Shown one piece after another: positions 15,651 through 21,503 of a DNA stretch of 31,982 nt. Below the pieces are notes generated by a model. The model was not told the origin of the DNA. It worked only from the letters and a program-made list of their open reading frames with translations, and searched no databases. Where the stretch lies: contig CAKTVW010000025.1 of NCBI GenBank assembly GCA_934630495.1, positions 1 to 31,982 of the forward strand, in the 5' to 3' direction. This DNA comes from an uncultured Oscillospiraceae bacterium. GTDB lineage: Bacteria; Bacillota; Clostridia; Oscillospirales; Oscillospiraceae. Position numbers and translations under genes: made by a program. Within the stretch, counting starts at the first letter, position 1; each line of letters starts with the position of its first letter.

Positions 15651-15783
15651 TTTCTGCATCCACCTTCCGGTCATAAAATCTTCTTTTCTATTTTATCACG
15701 TCTGTCAAGAGGCTGCATAGGATGAAGTGCATGGGAAACGGCGTTCAGCCGGTCCCAAGCCTTTGCCCCGAAGGAGGCGTTTT

Positions 15784-15936
15784 ATGGTTTCTGTTACGAT
15801 AGCACTCGATCCGCTGGTCGCGGCGTTCTACCAGCGCGTTGCGCATCAGGCGCAGCTTCCGGTCGAGACCGTGCTTGCCGACGCACTGTTCAAGCTTGCC
15901 GGAGAGCTTTCGCTGGAGGCCGCGCGGGAGCGATAG
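15784..15936 (+). CDS. Small ribbon-helix-helix-like protein (50 aa)
   Basis: A 50-residue protein with a very good ribosome site (GAAGGAGG, 8 bp before the ATG). The pattern beta-strand (VSVTIALDP), helix (LVAAFYQRVAHQAQ), turn (LPVET), helix (VLADALFKLAGEL) resembles the core of CopG/MetJ-type DNA-binding proteins, which work as dimers. The family is not certain. It is alone between divergent proS and the serine dehydratase promoter. An in-frame ATG at 15727 exists but lacks support. Confidence 0.6.
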   Translation: MVSVTIALDPLVAAFYQRVAHQAQLPVETVLADALFKLAGELSLEAARER

Positions 15937-15978
15937 CGGCAAATTTCGTTCTTCTGCAGAAAAATGAACGGTATTACA

Positions 15979-16007
15979 TTGTTTTTTGTCGAAGCAAATG
16001 ATATAAT
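15979..16007 (+). promoter_or_regulatory. Sigma-A promoter of the serine dehydratase operon
   Basis: TTGTTT (15979-15984), 17-bp spacer, TATAAT (16002-16007), about 32 bp before the ATG. The spacer contains the 0A-box-like site 15984-15994. Confidence 0.8.
15984..15994 (+). promoter_or_regulatory. Possible Spo0A box inside the serine dehydratase promoter
   Basis: TTTTGTCGAAG, containing the 0A-box core TGTCGAA, directly after the -35 hexamer. The same ten bases TTTTGTCGAA occur before spo0A. A bound Spo0A here would touch RNA polymerase; activation or repression cannot be told from sequence. Confidence 0.45.
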
Positions 16008-16039
16008 GGCCTCGGAATACACATAGGAGGCGATGTCGG

Positions 16040-17257
16040 ATGAAATCGATCCGTGATGTCTATAAGATCGGCAAGGGGCCGTCCAGCTCGCACACCATGG
16101 GGCCGGAGCGCGCCGCCAAGCTGTTTTTGCAGCGCTATCCCGATGCAGACGCCTATAAAGTCAAGCTCTACGAGTCCCTGTGCAAGACCGGCCGCGGACA
16201 CGGCACCGACCGCGTGCTTTACGAGGTGCTGGGCAAGTCCAAGACGGAGGTGCAGTTCTGCGACTATTCGCCGGAGCCTCTGCCGCATCCCAATACGCTG
16301 GACTTTTTCGCCTATACGGGCGGGACGGAGATCGGTAAAATGCGCGTGCTCTCCGTCGGCGGCGGCGATATCGTGATCGACGGCGAGGAGAACGAGCAGG
16401 AGCCGGACGACATCTATCCCGAAAACTCCTTCGCAGAGATCAAGCAGTTCTGCGAATGGCGCTACATCAGCCTCAGTGAATATGTCGAGCTGAACGAAGG
16501 CCCGGAGATCTGGGATTTTCTTGCAGAGGTCTGGCGCGCCATGAAGCGCTCGGTCGCCATCGGCCTGCATGCCGAGGGCGTCCTGCCCGGCGGCCTGAAC
16601 GTCCAGCGCAAGGCGAAGCACCTGTTTGAACAGGAGCGGCCCGACGAGCTGCCGCAGGTCCGCGAGCTGCGGATCGTCTGCTCTTATGCCTTCGCCGTGG
16701 CGGAGGAAAACGCCGATAACGGCACGATCGTCACGGCGCCGACCTGCGGCTCGTGCGGCGTGCTGCCGTCCGTTCTGCTGTACATGCAGGAGCGCCACGG
16801 CATCCCGGACGAAAAGGTCCTGCAGGCGCTTGCCGTAGCGGGCCTGTTCGGCGCGCTCGTAAAGCGCAACGGCTCGATCTCCGGCGCGGAATGCGGCTGT
16901 CAGGCGGAGATCGGAACGGCCTGCTCCATGGCCGCCGCCGCCCTGTGCACGCTCAAGGATATGACCGTTTCGCAGGCAGAGTACGCCGCCGAGATCGCCA
17001 TGGAGCATCAGCTCGGCCTGACCTGCGACCCGATCTGCGGACTGGTGCAGATCCCCTGCATCGAGCGCAACGCCGTCGCGGCCAAGCGGGCCATGGATGC
17101 GTTCAATCTGGCGAGCTTCCTGTGCGGAACGCGTAATATCAGCTTTGACATGGTGGTGCGTACCATGAAGGAAACGGGCCTGCACATCAGTGCGGGTTAC
17201 CGGGAGACGAGCGAGGGCGGCTTGGCAAAGCTCTATAATCGCCGCAAAATACAGTGA
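16040..17257 (+). CDS. L-serine dehydratase, single-chain iron-sulfur type
   Basis: L-serine ammonia-lyase that converts serine to pyruvate and ammonia using a [4Fe-4S] cluster. The 405-residue chain fuses the beta-type N-terminal domain (SIRDVYKIGKGPSSSHTMGP) to the alpha-type catalytic domain (NADNGTIVTAPTCGSCGVLP). Cys287, Cys329 and Cys340 have the 42- and 11-residue spacing of cluster ligands in type II enzymes. AGGAGG precedes the ATG. It is the first gene of a two-gene operon; the next gene starts at a GTG overlapping its stop by four bases. An 0A-box-like site lies in its promoter, which could link amino acid use to the starvation response. Confidence 0.94.
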   Translation: MKSIRDVYKIGKGPSSSHTMGPERAAKLFLQRYPDADAYKVKLYESLCKTGRGHGTDRVLYEVLGKSKTEVQFCDYSPEPLPHPNTLDFFAYTGGTEIGKMRVLSVGGGDIVIDGEENEQEPDDIYPENSFAEIKQFCEWRYISLSEYVELNEGPEIWDFLAEVWRAMKRSVAIGLHAEGVLPGGLNVQRKAKHLFEQERPDELPQVRELRIVCSYAFAVAEENADNGTIVTAPTCGSCGVLPSVLLYMQERHGIPDEKVLQALAVAGLFGALVKRNGSISGAECGCQAEIGTACSMAAAALCTLKDMTVSQAEYAAEIAMEHQLGLTCDPICGLVQIPCIERNAVAAKRAMDAFNLASFLCGTRNISFDMVVRTMKETGLHISAGYRETSEGGLAKLYNRRKIQ

Positions 17258-17580
17258 CCGCGCCCGTGCCGCCAAGCCGCAAGACGGCGGGCGCGGAGAA
17301 TTACCGTGGGAAGCTGCTGCTGGTCGGCATCACGGTCTATGACCACACGGGGGAAATACTCGACCGGTATCAGTATCACGGAGTGATCGAAGCCGTCAGC
17401 GACCGGATCTATGTCCGGCTGGCTGACGGCTCGATCCGGACGCTCCCGCCCGATACGGAGCAGCTGATTAAGGCGAAGCCGGGGCTTTATCGGGAGCGCT
17501 CAACCGGGGAAACGGTCGAAAATCCGGACTATCTTACCTCGTGGAGCGTGCATAAGGCGCCGCCCGAGGAACAAAAATGA
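17254..17580 (+). CDS. Conserved protein of unknown function, coupled to serine dehydratase
   Basis: A 108-residue protein starting at GTG (17254) with a four-base GTGA overlap with the serine dehydratase stop, so translation is likely coupled. Predicted mostly beta: KLLLVGITVYDHTGEIL, YHGVIEAVSDRIYVRLADGS and the motif TLPPDTEQL, then GLYRERSTGETVENPDYL and TSWSVH. This LPPD...STGE..NPD(Y/F)L arrangement is a pattern I have seen in uncharacterised proteins of other bacteria; no function is known to me. No signal peptide or metal motif. A 17-bp repeat crosses its stop codon. Confidence 0.75.
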   Translation: MTAPVPPSRKTAGAENYRGKLLLVGITVYDHTGEILDRYQYHGVIEAVSDRIYVRLADGSIRTLPPDTEQLIKAKPGLYRERSTGETVENPDYLTSWSVHKAPPEEQK

Positions 17581-17618
17581 CCGAAAAACAGAAGCGACCG
17601 AGAAATAGAAATGGCCAA
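17568..17618 (+). repeat. Three 17-bp repeats across the stop codon of the 108-aa gene
   Basis: Units 17568-17584 (GGAACAAAAATGACCGA), 17585-17601 (AAAACAGAAGCGACCGA) and 17602-17618 (GAAATAGAAATGGCCAA). The stop TGA is in the first. The match is moderate (about 11-13 of 17 between neighbours) and the region is short, so chance is not excluded. Confidence 0.5.
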
Positions 17619-17646
17619 AGTCCCGAGGCCCCGCCTCGGGACTTTT
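17618..17646 (+). terminator. Terminator of the serine dehydratase operon
   Basis: AAGTCCCGAGG (17618-17628), loop CCCCG, CCTCGGGACTT (17634-17644), followed by TT. An 11-bp perfect stem, with a short T-run. Confidence 0.85.
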
Positions 17647-17651
17647 CGTTG

Positions 17652-17970
17652 TGTCAAAAATCCTCCGGTTATGTCATTCCGATGACGTAGCCGTTGGCGG
17701 CTTCGCCGCCTTACGGATACGGCTGTTCCTGTTGCGGTGCCCAAAATTTGTGTGCCGCGCTGACGGCGGCTTCAAATTTTGACCGCTGCCACTCCTTTTT
17801 GCTCGCTGCATCCGCCACAGGCGGCGCTCGCAAACGTCCCCGCTTGCCGGTCGGAGCGAAGCGACGCGGGAATCTCATATAAAATGTTCCGGATTTGCCG
17901 GAGTTTTCCGAAAATTCAGAAACATTCTGCGAGATTGCCACGGCCCCTTTTGGGGCCTCGCAATGACATG
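17652..17970 (-). repeat. Mosaic intergenic element, copy B (inverted)
   Basis: Inverted relative to copies A and C. From its left end: TGTCAAAAAT, then the shared ATGTCATTCCGATGACGTAG module, the CCCAAAATTTGTGTGCC module shared with copy A, and a GTCGGAGCGAAGCGACG...GGGCCTCGCAATGACA module shared with copy C. It therefore links A and C, showing block-wise assembly. It lies between convergent genes (108-aa gene and degV). No coding sequence was seen. Confidence 0.75.
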
Positions 17971-17991
17971 ATCGACCCTTAGCGAAATAAA

Positions 17992-18037
17992 AAGCACCGC
18001 TTCGCGGCAGCGCAGTCGTCTGCCGGGAGCGGTGCTT
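17992..18037 (-). terminator. Terminator of degV
   Basis: AAGCACCGCT (17992-18001) pairs with AGCGGTGCTT (18028-18037), with an inner GGCA/TGCC helix. On the minus strand a T-rich stretch (TTTTTATTT) follows; on the plus strand ATTTTG follows, so it may work both ways. Confidence 0.85.
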
Positions 18038-18051
18038 ATTTTGTAATTCCG

Positions 18052-18903
18052 TTATGCCTTGGGCTTGTGGATGAACAGGACGCCGAGGCAGCCTTCGCCG
18101 CAGTGGCAGGAGACGGTGCAGCCGGCGTACGTCTCGTAGACGTGGTCGAAATGCATACATTCGTCGACCGTACGGCGGACGGTGCTGATTACCTCATCTG
18201 AAACGGGCGTGTGGGTGATGAAGATGCGCTCGGGGATAATATCGTCCGTTTCGGCAAGGCGGTCGCGGACATACTGCGCCATGCACTTGGCGTAGTTCCC
18301 GCGATAGTTCTTGCCGGTTATCATCTTATTGTCCACCACGCGGATGCAGGGCTTGAGCTTCAGGAGGTTTGCGCCGAGCGCCTTGACCATCGAACAGCGG
18401 CCGCCCTTGACCATATAATCCAGACGGTCGAGCAGGAAGCTGGTGTCGACGCGCGCCGTCAGCTCGTCCAGCTCGGCCTTCATGGCGTCCAGATCGGTCG
18501 CGGTCTTTGCCAGCTTGCAGGCCTCCAAGACCACATGGCCGTGGCCGGTGGAGAGGTTGCGCGAGTCGATCACGCGCACATTGTCCATGCCCTCGGCGGC
18601 GATGCAGGCGTTTTGGTAGCAGACGGAGAAGCCGGAGCCGAGGTTGATATGCACCACGGCGTCATATTCCTTGCGAAGCGCTTCAAAGCGCTCCTGATAG
18701 GTCCCCACGGGAACGGCCGCCGTGCTGCAAAGCTCACCGCCGCCGGCGACATGCGCGAAGATGTCTTTCGGCTGGATGTTTACGCAGTCGAGGTAGCTCT
18801 TGCCGCCCATGTTGACAAACAGCGGGAAGATCTCGATGTCGTTTTCGCGAACCAGTTCGGGAGAGAGATCACAGGTGCTGTCAGAGGTGATTTTAATACG
18901 CAT
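18052..18903 (-). CDS. DegV family fatty-acid-binding protein
   Basis: Member of the DegV/FakB family, which binds a fatty acid and, in some species, presents it to the FakA kinase for phospholipid synthesis. The 283 residues begin MRIKITSDSTCDLSPELV. They contain the DegV-typical STAAVPVGTYQERFEAL (usually TSQPS-like) and NLSTGHGHVVLEACKLA segments, and the C-terminal domain VVDNKMITGKNYRG. An unusual Cys-rich end (CTVSCHCGEGCLGVLFI) is present. AGGAAGGA precedes the ATG. No fakA is adjacent. Transcribed from a consensus promoter containing a palindrome, divergent from the 258-aa gene. Confidence 0.92.
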   Translation of the reverse strand: MRIKITSDSTCDLSPELVRENDIEIFPLFVNMGGKSYLDCVNIQPKDIFAHVAGGGELCSTAAVPVGTYQERFEALRKEYDAVVHINLGSGFSVCYQNACIAAEGMDNVRVIDSRNLSTGHGHVVLEACKLAKTATDLDAMKAELDELTARVDTSFLLDRLDYMVKGGRCSMVKALGANLLKLKPCIRVVDNKMITGKNYRGNYAKCMAQYVRDRLAETDDIIPERIFITHTPVSDEVISTVRRTVDECMHFDHVYETYAGCTVSCHCGEGCLGVLFIHKPKA

Positions 18904-18927
18904 AGCGAGCCGTCCTTCCTATATTAT

Positions 18928-18942
18928 GCCGATAGAATCGGC
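18928..18942 (-). promoter_or_regulatory. Dyad in the degV leader
   Basis: GCCGAT, AGA, ATCGGC: a perfect 6-bp inverted repeat about 16 bp downstream of the degV -10 box, 25 bp before the start codon. It could be a leader hairpin or an operator half. Confidence 0.4.
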
Positions 18943-18957
18943 ACGAATCTATGCACC

Positions 18958-18986
18958 ATTATACTCTGCACCGGGTGCAATGTCAA
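18958..18986 (-). promoter_or_regulatory. Consensus sigma-A promoter of degV
   Basis: On the minus strand TTGACA (18981-18986), 17-bp spacer, TATAAT (18958-18963): both hexamers are perfect. Confidence 0.93.
18967..18979. promoter_or_regulatory. Palindrome in the degV promoter spacer (possible operator)
   Basis: TGCAC-CGG-GTGCA, centred in the 17-bp spacer between perfect -35 and -10 boxes. A repressor bound here would block RNA polymerase. The binding protein is unknown. Confidence 0.5.
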
Positions 18987-18991
18987 GAGCG

Positions 18992-19020
18992 TTGCATTTT
19001 CTGCGGGAATACGATATAAT
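18992..19020 (+). promoter_or_regulatory. Sigma-A promoter of the 258-aa gene
   Basis: TTGCAT (18992-18997), 17-bp spacer, TATAAT (19015-19020). Its -35 lies five bases from the degV -35 on the other strand, so the two promoters are back to back. Confidence 0.8.
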
Positions 19021-19027
19021 AAATAAA

Positions 19028-19085
19028 GTTCCGCGCGATCGCGCGGAACGCTTGCGGGCGCCGCCTGCGGCATCGCAATGACAGA
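19028..19085 (+). repeat. Palindrome and REP-like remnant in the leader of the 258-aa gene
   Basis: A 22-nt palindrome (10-bp arms GTTCCGCGCG/CGCGCGGAAC around AT) at 19028-19049, followed by a GGGCGCCGCCTGCGG palindrome and GCATCGCAATGACAG, which resembles the GCAATGACA ends of the mosaic elements. It lies between the promoter and the start codon, so it would be transcribed as a leader hairpin. Confidence 0.6.
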
Positions 19086-19149
19086 CTGGCATTTCATGCT
19101 TTCGCATGTTCTCATCAGATTTCAGTATAAAAACGATAGGGTGAATAAA

Positions 19150-19926
19150 ATGACGCTGGCCGAATACTATCTTGATTACCTACAGGCGCTCGGCGAGGGC
19201 AGGCGGGAGCCGCCCGAGGGGATCGCGCTGACGCAGACGGAGCCGATGGCGCGCGCCGCGGAATTGCAGTCCGAAATTCAAAAGATCGGCGTGCCGGAAT
19301 TTGTGCGGCGCTGTGCGGCGCAGGACGGAACGGTCATCCCGGAGGAGCTGTACGCGCAGTATACGGATGCGTCCGTCATGGAGGCGCTGGCCGCCGCCGC
19401 GCAGACGGCGGAGCCTCCCGGGGAAACGGCGGAGACGGCGGACGATCCCGCGCAGCCGCCGCAGATCGACGAGCCGGACGGCCCGAGAAGCGCCTACGAG
19501 GTGCTGCTCGACTGCTGCTGTCTGGACGAAAAGCTGCTGTACTATTTTATTGATGTGTGCAAGCGCGGCGCGGAGGAGGAATTTCAGAAGCTGGCGCTGG
19601 TGACGGCGCGCAAGGCGTTTACGATGCAGGATTTCCTCTACTGGCTGGCCACGCGGGAGCAGCGGGCCGAGTGCGACGAGCTGATCTGCGTAACGCTGAT
19701 GGACGCGTGCTTCGACCGCTTGGCCGCCGAGGGGCAGAAGGAGCTGATCGCGGCGCTGCTGTGCGGGGATCAGAAGACCTTCGAGCTGTTCCGCTGTGAC
19801 GCGCCGGAGCTGCTGCATCTGCCGGAGGCCACGTTTGACTGGTACGCCGAGCACTATCTGCGCAACTACTATCCGCTGCGGTACATTCTCCGCTTCAACG
19901 GCGTCCGTTTCCCGACGGTCTCCTGA
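19150..19926 (+). CDS. Protein of unknown function (258 aa)
   Basis: Not recognised. The N-terminal part (1-80) is helical (MTLAEYYLDYLQALGEG). A Pro/Glu/Ala-rich, probably disordered linker follows (about 80-115, with GETAETADDPAQPPQIDEP). The C-terminal part (about 118-258) is helical and Cys/aromatic-rich (VLLDCCCLDEKLLYYF, FLYWLATREQRAECDEL) and ends YYPLRYILRFNGVRF. No signal peptide or membrane segment. The ATG at 19150 was chosen because GGGTG lies just before it; the longer frame from 19078 starts inside the repeat. It is divergent from degV and upstream of glyQS, which has its own promoter. Confidence 0.7.
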   Translation: MTLAEYYLDYLQALGEGRREPPEGIALTQTEPMARAAELQSEIQKIGVPEFVRRCAAQDGTVIPEELYAQYTDASVMEALAAAAQTAEPPGETAETADDPAQPPQIDEPDGPRSAYEVLLDCCCLDEKLLYYFIDVCKRGAEEEFQKLALVTARKAFTMQDFLYWLATREQRAECDELICVTLMDACFDRLAAEGQKELIAALLCGDQKTFELFRCDAPELLHLPEATFDWYAEHYLRNYYPLRYILRFNGVRFPTVS

Positions 19927-19971
19927 GCGCGGATATCCGAAGAATATCGCCCCGCACCGCCTGCCGGGATA

Positions 19972-20000
19972 TTGACAGACCGCGCGTTTATGTCTATAAT
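19972..20000 (+). promoter_or_regulatory. Consensus sigma-A promoter of glyQS
   Basis: TTGACA (19972-19977), 17-bp spacer, TATAAT (19995-20000). The leader is under 45 nt, so no T-box fits. Confidence 0.94.
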
Positions 20001-20045
20001 AGTTCTGTTATCGAATTGAATTTTTATTTTTTCGGAGGCTAATCA

Positions 20046-21479
20046 ATGCTGAAAAATACAGAAAAGACCATGGATAAGCTTGTCGCCCTGTGTAAGAACC
20101 GCGGCTATGTCTTCGCCGGCTCAGAGATCTACGGCGGCTTGGCCAACACATGGGATTACGGCCCGCTCGGCGTCGAGCTGAAGAACAACATCAAGCGCGC
20201 CTGGTGGAAGAAATTCGTGCAGGAAAACCCCTATAATGTCGGCCTCGATTCTGCGATCCTGATGAATCCGCAGACGTGGGTCGCCTCGGGCCATCTGGGC
20301 GGCTTCTCCGACCCGCTGATGGACTGCCGCGAGTGCAAGGAGCGCTTCCGCGCCGACCAGCTCATCGAGAGCTACTGCGCCGCTAACGGCCTGACGCTCG
20401 AAAAGCCGATCGACTCGTTCACACAGGCCGAGATGAAGGACTTTATCGAGAGCCACAACGTCCCCTGCCCCACCTGCGGCAAGCATAACTTCACCGATAT
20501 CCGCCAGTTCAACCTGATGTTCAAGACTTTCCAGGGCGTCACCGAGGACGCAAAGAACACGGTCTATCTCCGTCCCGAGACGGCGCAGGGCATTTTCGTC
20601 AACTTCTGCAATGTCCAGCGTACCACCCGCCGCAAGCTCCCGTTCGGCATCGGCCAGATCGGCAAATCGTTCCGTAACGAGATCACGCCGGGCAACTTCA
20701 TCTTCCGCGTGCGCGAGTTTGAGCAGATGGAGCTGGAGTTCTTCTGCGAGCCGAACACCGATCTGGAGTGGTTTGCCTATTGGCGCGGCTTCTGCAAGCA
20801 GTGGCTGCTCAGCCTCGGCATGAAGGAGGAGAATCTCCGTCTGCGTGACCACGACCCCGAGGAGCTTTGCTTCTATTCCAAGGCGACGACCGACTTCGAG
20901 TTCCTGTTCCCGTTCGGCTGGGGCGAGCTTTGGGGCGTCGCCGACCGTACCGACTACGACCTGACGCAGCATCAGAATACCTCCGGCAAGGATCTGACCT
21001 ACTTCGATCAGGAAAAGAACACCCGTTATATCCCCTACGTCATCGAGCCGTCGCTGGGCGTGGAGCGCAGCTTCCTTGCGTTCCTTGCCGACGCGTATGA
21101 CGAGGAGGTCGTCGGGCAGGATAAGAACGGCAAGGACGATATCCGCACCGTCCTGCATCTGCACCCGGCGCTGGCGCCGTTTAAGGCCGCCGTGCTGCCG
21201 CTGAGCAAGAAACTCAGTCCCGCGGCCGAGGAGATCTACCGCGAGCTGCAAAAAGACTTCATGGTCGATTTCGACGATGCCGGCTCCATCGGCAAGCGCT
21301 ATCGCCGCGAGGACGAGATCGGCACGCCGTACTGCATCACGGTCGACTTTGCGACCGTCGGCGACGACACGACGCCCGCCGACCACGCCGTCACCGTCCG
21401 CGACCGCGACACCATGGAGCAGGTGCGCATCCCCATCTCCGAGCTGAAGGCATACCTTGCCCAAAAGCTGGAGTTTTAA
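20046..21479 (+). CDS. glyQS: Glycyl-tRNA synthetase, dimeric (alpha2) type
   Basis: Class II synthetase charging tRNA-Gly as a homodimer. At 477 residues it is a compact single-chain form, unlike the two-gene alpha/beta GlyRS. Motifs: GSEIYGGLANTWDYGPLG near the N-terminus, a zinc-type insertion with CRECKERF and CPTCGKHNFTD, motif 2 as FRNEITPGNFIFRVREFEQ, motif 3 around PSLGVERSFLAFL, and an anticodon domain with PLSKKLSPAAEEIY. GGAGG precedes the ATG. It starts a closely packed set with the LtaS-like gene (24 bp) and split transketolase. Confidence 0.97.
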   Translation: MLKNTEKTMDKLVALCKNRGYVFAGSEIYGGLANTWDYGPLGVELKNNIKRAWWKKFVQENPYNVGLDSAILMNPQTWVASGHLGGFSDPLMDCRECKERFRADQLIESYCAANGLTLEKPIDSFTQAEMKDFIESHNVPCPTCGKHNFTDIRQFNLMFKTFQGVTEDAKNTVYLRPETAQGIFVNFCNVQRTTRRKLPFGIGQIGKSFRNEITPGNFIFRVREFEQMELEFFCEPNTDLEWFAYWRGFCKQWLLSLGMKEENLRLRDHDPEELCFYSKATTDFEFLFPFGWGELWGVADRTDYDLTQHQNTSGKDLTYFDQEKNTRYIPYVIEPSLGVERSFLAFLADAYDEEVVGQDKNGKDDIRTVLHLHPALAPFKAAVLPLSKKLSPAAEEIYRELQKDFMVDFDDAGSIGKRYRREDEIGTPYCITVDFATVGDDTTPADHAVTVRDRDTMEQVRIPISELKAYLAQKLEF

Positions 21480-21503
21480 GACGGAAAGGGACGTGATCCG
21501 GCA

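Noticed and set aside
19078..19149. Upstream ATG as the start of the 258-aa protein
   Set aside because: It lies inside the REP-like remnant and has no ribosome site; GGGTG precedes the later ATG.
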